Source: Branchiostoma floridae
Lineage: Eukaryota; Chordata; Leptocardii; Amphioxiformes; Branchiostomatidae
Assembly: GCF_000003815.2 (NCBI RefSeq)
Contig: NC_049987.1
Span: 12,766,700 to 12,830,699, forward strand
Length of the DNA stretch: 64,000 nt
Direction: 5' to 3'
This document shows positions 34,640 through 45,700 of this stretch, piece by piece; position 1 is the first letter of the stretch, and the number at the start of each line of letters is the position of its first letter. The notes under the pieces were generated by a model, which searched no databases, had not been told where the DNA came from, and saw only the letters and a program-made list of their open reading frames with translations. Both the position numbers and the translations under genes were made by a program.

Positions 34640-37600
34640 CACTGCGGCCTTGTGGGAAGACTGAAAGGAATTGTGGGAGTTTGGGTGAACGTGACCACCT
34701 CGGTGCTGTATTCTGTGTGTATAGAGAGAGACTATGGGGGAAAATAGGAAATTAGAATCAATCACTTATGCCTTGTTATGTCTGTTCAATCCTATGATAT
34801 TTAGCAAGAAAAAAGGTGGTGAAATCACCATTTTGATAATCATATATTACCAGGTCATTGTCATTTGAATATTTCCTTAGAGCTGTGTCAGCCTTTGCTC
34901 GTAGCTACTGCTTATGAAATGATTGAAATTCTTGGTGACTTCACTCACAAAACTAGCAACAAACAGCAACTACATGTAGTTTCTAAGGTCTCAGAGATAA
35001 TAAACTATCCAGTTCCAATGCAAACAATTTTTATGAAGGTGCAACATTCTTTAGGTAATACTTGTTCACCTTTATCTGCAGGGCAACCCACATCCGTTGT
35101 TTTTAAAAACGGTACTTGGTGATTTCAAGTCAACTATTTCAAATTGCAATATTTTCAAAATATTGCATTTTTTAAAACAACTGTATGCATCATTTAACTT
35201 GATATGTCTAAGAACCCTGTTTTTAAAAACAACGGATGTAGGTTACCCCACGGATAAAGGTGAGCTAATGTTAATTACTATGGTTAAAGTTTAACCCTCA
35301 GCACTCCAAGGGTGCCCTTAATCAATACATGGTATCTACATGTACATTTGTATGTACCTGGCACCTCATTAGAGAGAGGACTTAAGGTTAATAGACAGCA
35401 GAAGCAGCTTGTCTTTACCTTTCCTAGAACTTCTTAACCACATGTCAGTGAAACACTTCAGGTAGACTACAACTCTCATTTTCAAAGGACTTTCATTTCT
35501 GTAAAGTCTTCTGTACGAAATCAAGCAGTCTAAAATATCCAGAGGAAGTACTTGAACTTGGCAGAAAATTTATTTTGTGTACTCATCAGTTATACTCATC
35601 AGTTATGTTCAGAAGATAACATTGTGTTCCTGCCAAATCAAAGCATTCTATAGTAAGATGCATTTGTAAATTGTATGACATGATACACTGTACAGAGGCT
35701 ACTAGAGGCTAGAAGTCAGCACATAAAAGTACATTTAACAATGCTGCAAACCAATGAACAACATTTATATAGATGTGTTTCTATGTACATTTACTGTATC
35801 ACTAGCAAATCTACACTTTATGTATACTTAAACCTAAGTGCTCATTAAAATGAAGGACACTATTAGTTGATAATTGTGTAGTTTTGGGGTCTCACACCAG
35901 AGTACCTCTGCACTCCAAAACAAAACAATATATGGGCATACTTCTGTATAGTCACATCAAATGGTATGTTCCCAAAGGAACCATTCTGGTTGGTTGAGAG
36001 TATGTTGAGGTTTCATACAATGTTATTGGCTGTAAATGTCAACTCTGCACTACACAGGACAGTGCATATTGTAGTCTTTATGCAAGGTTCTAAAAGCAAT
36101 ATTAGTCAATGCCTTAGTACTCTGTGGTTTTCTCCTGATGATGCCATGGGCAGTTACACACCTGCACTGTCCGCTAGCCCTTATGTCCACCTAGGTAATC
36201 TCCAAGCAGATCTTTGGAGGGCAAACTCATAACTGACACAGTGGGCAGTGCAACAGATCTTGGTCAGCAGATTGCCCCCAGAACTTCTTTGAGATTAGAC
36301 CTAGACACAAGAAAATGTTTGAATCCCAAAGAATTCTGCTGGCTGCAAAACATTTAAATGTATTTTCTTCATATTTGGTTCCCACGAATGTAAGCAATGG
36401 GTAGAATTGGTGCTGGTGCCTTTTGCAACAAGACTTAATTGACAAGCAATTACTGGAAGTTTCTGGTAGCTTACTCTTTTGGTGTTCCAGAGGTTTTAAG
36501 TTTGTCATGCAGCAAAGTAGATTCTATTGTAGAAACAGCAAAGTGAAAGAATGCATTACATCGCATCACATAAGATTTTATTTCTGTGTCAGATTACTTT
36601 GCTGGTTACAGTTGATCATTAGCCAATGAAAACACTTTCCCATTTTCATGAGCCAATCAGAACAAGTGTGACAATGCCTTATACATAGTGACATGCTCTT
36701 ATGGCTCTCTGTCGACTGTTTTGATTTGTCGATAGCTTGTTGTCTGTAATTTGTTTAAATGCTGCAGACTTCTGACTCATGAGAACTAGCTATACAAGTT
36801 ATAATTCTATTGTTATCAATATGGGGCCTTCATTCAATGAGTAATTTTTTTGTGTATTTTGATGTTATTTGTATCATTTAAATGGGGCTGTTGTACAGCA
36901 CTATATACTACAAGTATCAGCCTAGATGATCTTTATAGTACTTTATGGCATCTATTATATAGTTTTTCTTTATATATTGTAGACGAAATATGAATATTTT
37001 CCTTCTGATTTAGAGTTTGCATCTGCCTTTAAATATATAATGTACTTATGCCTAATTATGATGACTGTGTCTGATTTTTTTTGTAATACATGTATGTTTT
37101 CAATGTTGTTGCATGGAAGTCTGTATCTCTGAACATTATATCTTCAATACAGAACTTTGAAAGACTAGAGGGGGGTGGGTAGAAATCAGATACCATCACA
37201 CCACTAGTCCTTGCTTTCTTAATTACGGTAGGTACTTACCAACTAAGACCAAGAGACTTCACAACTCCCCTTTTCTTTTCTTTTTTATTACTGACCGTTT
37301 CAAAAGCAAAACGAAATATATGTAAAAGTCACATCATTTTTTGCTCAGTTCCTAAAGCTATATCAAGTAATAAAATAAAGGGCTTTCTGGCTTGCCATTG
37401 CCCTCAGAGCAAAATGTTAGTACCAAATTTGTATTGCGTAGTTAGTGGGATCAAATTGTCTTCATGAAGATACATACATGACATAGACAGAATATCTTTA
37501 GGAGGTAATGAGTATACTTTAAACCTGCACATTTTTCTAAATTTCTACTTGTGCACATCTTATAGCAACTATTTAGCCCTGCATACTAAATATCAATGGT

Positions 37601-38103
37601 CACAATGTCTTTCTCAAAGTTGACTCCAAATAATTAATATCCAGACCAATCTTCAAAAACTTTGATACATGCGTGATCAATGCCTTTGGTAGTCTATTAT
37701 TACTAACGTTACATCTAATGATAACAAAGTCCTGTAAACTGGCTTCTTGATCTAAATGCCATAAAATCAACATCATGGTTTGGAATAGCATGACAACATC
37801 ATGACTTGGGATCCCACTAAGTTGTTAGTGCACACATGTCTTAAGTATCCATAACAAGTATAATCTCTAGATGGCACAATAGGAGAGAAGGTAATTTTTG
37901 AACCTCTGGCAAAAGCCTAAAAAAAGTATTACTTCTACAAAAGGAAATATTGGAGCCCTTCCTCTGTCTTATAATGACTTTGCTACACAGAAATAAGCAT
38001 GATGATACCCTCTCATGACCATAGACTGGTACCATAAATGATTTAAAAGATGGGTGGCTGGTGAATGATGATGATGATGACCTCCCCTCCCCCTGGACGT
38101 CCC
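34640..38103. other. 3' UTR of the CD2AP-type gene and convergent intergenic space with TIMM13
   Basis: Candidate poly(A) signals AATAAA on the plus strand lie near 34999 and at 37369-37379. The true ends of the two convergent transcripts cannot be fixed from sequence. The segment holds the inverted-repeat element at 35066-35263 and nothing else recognisable. Confidence 0.5.
35066..35263. mobile_element. 198-bp element with ~45-bp terminal inverted repeats
   Basis: The left end TCACCTTTATCTGCAGGGCA and the inverted right end match over about 45 bases with a few changes. The inner part CATCCGTTGTTTTTAAAAAC is perfect in both arms. The layout fits a MITE. No convincing target-site duplication is visible. 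It would lie in the 3' UTR of the CD2AP-type gene if that extends past 35.3 kb. Confidence 0.75.
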
Positions 38104-39497
38104 TCAGAGCTTCCCACGTTCCCGCTGTAACCTGGTGCTGTAGGTTCTGGAGACGATGTTCCAGGCATCCATGTACCGGTCCATACACATCGCTATACAC
38201 TTCTGTAAACACAAACAGGTTACATGTACCGGTCCATACACATCGCTATACACTTCTGTAAACACAAACAGGTTACATGTACCGGTCCATACACATCGCT
38301 ATACACTTCTGTAAACACAAATAGGTTACATGTACCAGTCCATACACATCGCTATACACTTCTGTAAACACAAACAGGTTACATGTACCGGTCCATACAC
38401 ATCGCTATACACTTCTGTAAACACAAACAGGTTACATGTACCAGTCCATACACATCGCTATACACTTCTGTAAACACAAATAGGTTATATAAAAATATGC
38501 TAGCCATACACATGACATACATTTCTGGTGTGGACACGGAAAGTTACAGTGTAAGGCAGACACAATAAAAGAGAGTATAACTTACATAGAAGAAAAGACT
38601 TCATTGTGTCCATTTTGCCAATTTGGTTTTATCAACACGCAAGGTATCTAAAAGTCTCATTGACGAATAAAAATTACTGCGAGAAATTGTGAAACCCATT
38701 ATTCTTCCAAATATATGAACATGAAACAGAACCAAGAAGTGTTATAGTACTGTAAATGCATTTAAGTTCACGGGGATTTAATTTCGCGGTAGCAGGAAAA
38801 AGGAGTGGTTTTAAGTTTGTGGTAGCACCATGCACTGTAGTCTCTTAATGCCATGGAAAATGTTCGCGGTGGTTTTAAATTCGCAGTGAAGCCGCAACCG
38901 CGAACATTAAACCACCGCGAAAGTTTCTGCATTTACACTATTATAGTATACAGAACTCACCTGTTCTGAGTTGTCCAGAGATGTTCCTGGTTTGGTCACA
39001 CACTTCTTGAAACATTTGTCTGACATTTTCTGCAGAAGATCAAGACAAATTTTCAGGTCAACAATAATTCCACAAATTATCACAGATGAGAAAAAGTAGG
39101 AAAGGCACAACAGATCTAGAAACAGTAAAAATAGACTCAGTAAAGATTATCATTTTTGACTAGTTAGAGCTTATACGGTCGGTATCTGCATCTGCATAAG
39201 TCACACACTTCGAATTTTATACGCAATGTCTTATTCTCTTAAATCCATTGGTGCCACATCATATTCGTTTACTTTGCAATAATTCCTAACAAACGATTCC
39301 CAAAAGACATGAAGCAATGTGCCCATGGGGGAGGGGGGCAAGTTAAAAGCCAGCCATGCGTTTGCCGGTTCCTAGAAACTAAATTTTACCTGCAATAATT
39401 CTTGTGCGTTCGCGATAGCGATCTGAGACTTGACTTGGTCCATGAGTTCATCTCTATTCACACCGGATCCACCGGCTGGAGGGCTGCCAAAATCCAT
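38104..39497 (-). CDS. TIMM13: TIMM13, mitochondrial intermembrane-space chaperone, 91 residues
   Basis: With Tim8, Tim13 forms a hexameric chaperone that escorts hydrophobic carrier and TIM23-type precursors across the intermembrane space. Exons: 39497-39390, 39029-38961 and 38202-38104, giving 36 + 23 + 32 residues, all phase 0. The twin CX3C motif is intact (CFKKC and CIAMC). Further matches are [27 protein letters not shown] and [14 protein letters not shown], each close to vertebrate TIMM13. The length is near the usual 95. The third exon is preceded by five extra copies of its own acceptor (38168-38488). Confidence 0.95.
38168..38488. repeat. 53-bp tandem array copying the TIMM13 exon 3 acceptor
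   Basis: Six acceptor copies (one real, five upstream in transcription) are spaced 53 bp apart. Each unit, on the minus strand, contains a tract TGTTTGTGTTTACAG followed by the first 33 nt of exon 3 ([11 protein letters not shown], or CMDWYM in some copies) and then an in-frame TAA. Units differ at only one or two positions. A splice into any upstream copy would give a truncated Tim13 that keeps both CX3C motifs but loses the outer helix. Confidence 0.93.
38743..38950. mobile_element. TGTAAATGCA MITE, well-preserved copy
   Basis: Terminal inverted repeats TATAGTACTGTAAATGCA and TGCATTTACACTATTATA enclose CpG-rich inner hairpins (TTCGCGGTGGTTTTAA with TTAAACCACCGCGAA). It ends about 10 bp from TIMM13 exon 2, inside the intron. 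A related copy lies at 3130-3355. Confidence 0.75.
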
Positions 39498-39705
39498 CTT
39501 TGTTTCAAAATCGACGGAGAAGTGGACACACGTGAAGATCTCTCTCCCTTTCACAAGGACGACTGACCTGACCTTTCACACTAGCGCCGTAGAGCAGTAC
39601 AGAAGCGCCTCCTAGCGGAATTCATCAGTATTGTTGCAGTTTGGCGCAGTCCAAATTTTCCTTGGAGCTGACCTCTGCCCTCAGTGAACGTCGTCAACAG
39701 AGATC
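39498..39705. promoter_or_regulatory. Bidirectional promoter of TIMM13 and the 39.7-kb gene
   Basis: The divergent AUGs are only 208 bp apart, so both 5' UTRs and the core promoter share this stretch. It contains several CpG sites and no TATA box. Confidence 0.7.
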
Positions 39706-42700
39706 ATGGCGGAGTTTGTTCAGTTGTAGAGACAGTTCACCCGAATTAACGATCAATATGTGGCCAACATGAAAGGCAAGGCAGAAGAAAACAGACCTCC
39801 AGGTAACAACAACACATTTCTCTTCGCTCTAGACGCCCCTGGCGACCGGTAACAGCTTGTGAAGCGTGTTGTTACCATAGTTTGGCGGGGGCCTTGATGT
39901 GATTTGTACGATCAAAGACCGGTTGCTGACGTGATCATAAGCAGTAATACCTGGGACGTGAGTTGTAAGTAAGATAGGGATGTGTACAAGTTGTTGGCAA
40001 ACTCTTGGTGTCAGAACTACTTTAGAAAAAAATTCTCTATTGGTTATTATTGATTTTATTATTTATTGTTTCAAGCAAGGCCAAGTAAATAGGTTTTGGG
40101 ACCATAATTTTAGTCAACTCAATATGGCTATTCTTAAGTCGTCTTAATACGATCCTGACCAGTCTTAAGACTCTTGACCCATGACCAGCAAGACTTTTGT
40201 GTTCTTAAAGGAGACAAGGAGACTTAAGAAATGGCATTGATTAATTTTGCAAGGTCCATAATAAAAAATAAAGTCTTCACAATAAATTCAGGAGGATCAC
40301 CTTTAACCAGGGGATTACACTAAATTCAGAATAGCATTTACATTAAATGCACTTTAAAAATTTCAGTTAAAATTATGAGAAACCAAAACTGCTTCCTTAC
40401 AGAAATGGGACACGCAGACACAAAATGCTATAATATGTAGCTTCAACTTTTCAAGTTTTCAACTATTAGTCCAGTAGTGCAGGACTCCATAGTTTCAAAG
40501 ATTGACATTCTTTGAGTGCCAGGTAATATAACGTTGTCATCAATCCTTGATACATGTAGTTAGTTATTGCTTGAAGGTTAAAGTCATAGAGAGATTGGTT
40601 ATTGATTACACCAGTCCTGTGGTTTGGTGGCTGGTGTGGGGTTTGCCAGGGTGAGCTTATAAAAGATTAATGAGCCATTGTTCAAACCACCATGGAAGCT
40701 AATCATGACCAGCACAATAAATTGAATAATCTGTGTTCATGTACCTCCAGGGTAAATCATGCTGGTATACTACAAGTTTCAGAAAGTCTACTTCAAACTA
40801 TAATAGGTCAAAATCCTTGATTTGTCCCCCCCCCCCCCCCAAAAAAAACAGACTAGCACAGAAAAAATATTTTATTCTGAATATTGAATTTACAAATGTA
40901 GTAAAAACTGCTGAAGATGGCCACTCATCAAGGGACTGATAACATCTGGTCTATGTCAAGAGGTGGTCCCTGTAGACAGTACCTAACCACCAAAAAGTGG
41001 TCACAATGGCTAGATGGTCCTTGGAAAGAGGTGGTCTTACAGTATACATGTAGGTGTGACTGTACTCTTAGTCTTTACATTTATATGGTATCAGAATCTG
41101 AAGCGCAGAAATCAACATCTTTAATAGCTCACTCCAGACAATTCCCCTGCAGGGCACAAACACAGGCTTGCTTTGATGCCGTAGTCTTGTTCAGTTGTGT
41201 GGACAACATTGGAACTAATGTCAGACAATGGAAAAACAAAACCCTTGTACACTTTCTTTCAAACCTCGTTTCCGACAAGACTTTGATAGGTTTACTTATA
41301 TGTATTGAATCCTAGTGAANNNNNNNNNNNNNNNNNNNNNNNNNNNNNNNNNNNNNNNNNNNNNNNNNNNNNNNNNNNNNNNNNNNNNNNNNNNNNNNNN
41401 NNNNNNNNNNNNNNNNNNNATTTTCTTGTATTGTAAGATGAAACTTTTTTGAGGCCCTCTCCAACCTAAACCTCTGGTACAGGAAAACACTGTAATCTTC
41501 CCAGATTAACTGTACTCAGTGTAAAAGACCAGAAAGAAGCCACACAGGACATCATTACAGAAACCTCTTCTGCCCACCTGTAAAATAACCTGCTTAAAGA
41601 ACCCAGCTTAACGAGCCACTTAATTACACACCCCATCTACCATGCAGGTTCCAGGGCTCAGTTGGTTTTAACTCCTTTGTAAAACTAAAAGACAAACCTT
41701 TGGCTTTTATCTTTCAATGTGCACATGAAACCTCATTTCCTAAGCCCAGCTTTGACTGAAACGGTACATACATGTTTTGATGTTGTTTTATGTTGAAACA
41801 CAAACTGAATTAAGGAGGGGGGAGTTCGTCATAGCGGTGTTTCATGCGGGTCATCCCCGTGGTAACCATTACTGTAATGTACAGTAGCTAGGCCTGAGGG
41901 ATAATGAGATGTTTGTACTTATAAAACCCCTGTGGCTTACTGTAATGATGTGGCTGGCTAGCTATGTGAATCAAATTACCTCACAGAAGTGTTTCAAAAC
42001 TCAAATGTTCTCTACAAACGCCTATACTATACGGGCTATTGCAAAAAAATATTTGCATACTTGTAAAAGCATAAGATAGTAGGATATTAGAATCCTTAAA
42101 CATTGATGAGTCAGTTTTAAAAATACTTGTGATTTCCATTGTAACTTAATGTAAGTTTTTTTTCCACTTGTTATTTCAGCCACCTGTTGTAGTCAGATGA
42201 TTTTGTAGACAAATATATGTTGAAGGTCATATTCTAAATATGCTCCTATGTGGATGATTAAGCCAAAGGTATTGACAAACCAAGCATTTTAATCACCTTT
42301 CGTTGTCCTCAAATAGCCCTCAATATAACAGTGAGAGGAGGTCATTTATTGTGAACACTTACATGGTACATTGAATGGGATATATAGAAAGATATGTAGA
42401 TGGCCTTGTATACATACATTTTGTATACCATTATCAATGTTTCAAAAAGCAAACTTCAACTAAGATCACTAAGTTTAGCCCTTTGCTTTTAAGACCTTAA
42501 TAGCCTGTTACACTGATAATGACATAAAAAAATGAATTCCTGGAAATTAAAACCTATCTTTCTGAGAGTCGTAAAACCATCATCATGTCTAACTGTTGTC
42601 CCCTACTCAACACAGAGTATTGGTATCATCCTCAACACTGCATGGCTAAAGGCAGCTCTTCCCTTAGTGGTTGCCATGGTAACTAATATGCAGTATGAAG

Positions 42701-45700
42701 CATATGTCAGACTCCGTACTTATGTTCTCCTAAGCAGGCCTTATTTGGCAGCCACAGATGCGTGAAGTGCTCTAGGATTACCCACGATGCAAGTGTAACC
42801 AGTACCTGGATATATCTGTGGGTTTTAACAACAGGATGTGGGGCATTGACTCCTGTTGACTACAGCTCTGTAACCAGTCAAAACACTTTCTCATCAGTAT
42901 TTTAGGTAGGATACTTTCGTGGGCAAGTCTGTTATTACTTGAAGCATTTTGTAAGCTCTTCTAAGGAATACATCCGTTTCTAAATCTGTGAATCTAGAGA
43001 AAAAAACAAAGGATGCTGAACAATAAGAAAGGTAAGTCTTGATATGCTATCATCATATGCTTACCCTGAAAAGACTTTTATTTGCATTTATGATTAGATT
43101 TTAAAAAATAACTTTATGTTTGGCTCCAAAATTTTTGCTCCTCCAATCTCTTACCTGTACAAAATGTACATATGATATTCCTATAAGCTGGGAGATTTAG
43201 TATAGATAAAGCACAAAGTACAATTTGTGTATTACAATTAGAATCCATATTTGTTTGTCCATATAGTCACATTTTATACACATGTATATATATATGTATA
43301 TTCATTAGTCCAAAAATTTGTAATATTTTCCAGTATTTCTTGTATTGTTGTAATGAAGTTATGTAGTGAATTAGGGTTGGTTCCAGTAAGTGATATGCTA
43401 CTTGTGTTGTGTGAATCATCTGCATGGCCAGTAGACCAGAGTTGTGTGTACAGTGTACCATGTGTGATATCCAGCCTCTGGTTACCTGTGTGGAACAGCA
43501 GTAGGCAGGTGTGCAGCTAAGGTTACTGTTATTCTGATGGCAACACACAAGACTCAAAATACTGGTCAGGACTTTACTAGACTTCAGGCTGGATCAGTTA
43601 TCACGGGAGGAGACGAAAGGTCGGGGAAATGTACCTGTAGATTGTCTGCATTAATGATAATTAAACTGTGGTATCTTTCTCATTAATCAAGACATCACGA
43701 ATTTAATTAAAAAATGGAGATAAAGATTGATATACAGTTTGATATACTGACATGCTTTTTGTGAGATTGCTAATTATAGAATATGTGACATTTGCATAAA
43801 ATGGCATCCAATTGCAGGGCTCGAAATACTGGGTGCATGTGCACCCAAAATTGGAGCTGTGCACCCAAATATTTTCTTAGGTTTTTGTATGTACAGATAT
43901 CAAAGGATACGAGTATATAACATATTCTTGACATCTAAGTTAGAAAGAGGATGGAAATGTCTGTCATGGTACTTGTTTAAGAATTTGATAGCTTGTAACT
44001 AAGTTTTATTATTTAAGTTATTACTTAGATGGTGCACCCCAAAAATTTTTAGTGCACCCAATTTTTAAGCTGGGTGCACCAGTGCAGTGCACCTAATCCC
44101 AAAAATGAATTTCGAGCCCTGAATTGTTTAGGCCTAGGAAAAATGTTGTGTTTCCTGTTTCCCTACGTACCTAGTCCCTACAAAAACCTGCCAACCCTAG
44201 ACTTTTATTGGGGGGGGGGGGGGGGGGTCACATGGCTTCCTACTGGCCTTACCTTGTTATGTGAAAATGTATTATCTAGCTATCTGCCTGTCCAATAAAG
44301 ATACTGTCCATGTTTTCCTTGCTGGGATACATCATACAAGGCTCTTGACTTGTGTATCATTGCTGTTTGTGTTGGTGGGAATATTGACTAAGGGTTACTT
44401 TATAACGTGTCTGTAGATAGTGGTTCTGCATACAGATTTGTACAATGCATGGTCATGAAAGTACTAGTAGGTTATGGTTGGTGATAGTAATACCCTTTTT
44501 TCATTACTAGTAACAAGGCTGAAGACTACATGTACAGTTGGCATTCAGCAAACATTGGTGGTATTTTAGTCAATCAAAGTCTCTTGTTTATCCTTTTGCT
44601 TTAGGGCATAACCAGGAATATCTAAATTCTAATGTTAGAAAACCCATTTCTGTCTTACGTCTGATTGGAAAAACCAAGACTCTCAAGTAGCTTTGCATTA
44701 TGCATTTGTATGTATAATCATGGGAAATGACGTCAATGATTACAGATTCTTGCACTAGTTTCAAGTACATACAATGTACAGTTATGACTTTCTTGATACC
44801 GAGAATATTTCAGTCTAACAGATATAATCTTTGACCATTAATGAAAGGTTTTCCAATTTGTTGATGCTCTTAGCTGCTTGGTTACATGTACTTCATTGCT
44901 TTTTAATTCTAATCCTAGACATAAACTAGCATACCTTACGAGATCTAAATCTCCTTACAACAAAGCAATGTGAATTCTCAGTGCCAGGTACGTGGCCAGG
45001 TATGTGTTCCTGTCTAGTCCAGCTGACATTTGTGATTGACACATTTGTACATTTGTTAACCTCCAGATGTTACCTCTGACTTTCAGGCTCTAATAGCTCC
45101 AATAGAATCTTGCTGAAAGGAATGGCCTTGTAGCTACACTGCTGTTCTTTACAATTGTTATAGAGGAACAGAACCAGACGAAACAACATCTGCAGTCTTT
45201 TCTTCTCCCAATCAATGAACAGAAGCAGAATTTCAACACATGTTTTTCTATCATGCTGGTGTTAACCAGTTTAGGATGCTTTTTGCAAAGAGCAGAAACT
45301 TAAAAACAAACAATACAACCATACAAGCCTAAACGTGTTATTTTTTGTAGCATTCATTGTTTTCCTCAGTTTGGGTAATAAATGACCTTAGATCTTGCAA
45401 TTGGATTGGGTAGTGACTAGATACATATAATGTAATAATGTGGCATAGCATAAGTCTTCTAATAACGACCTGGCAACACAAATCTTGCCGGCTCCCAGCG
45501 CTCCACTTCCTTTACCAACAACGTTATCTGCCTAACCAATCAGCAATAGCGATAACGGGGTCGTGCGGAAAGTTGTGATTTCTGACCCACCACTCAGCAA
45601 ACACTGCTGCGACCGATCAAACAGTGAAGAGTCATTGAGGTGGTTGTTGTAGGATGGTAGGGACGGCCATGGGGAGGGTCCTGGTGTGCTAGTTGTGTTG

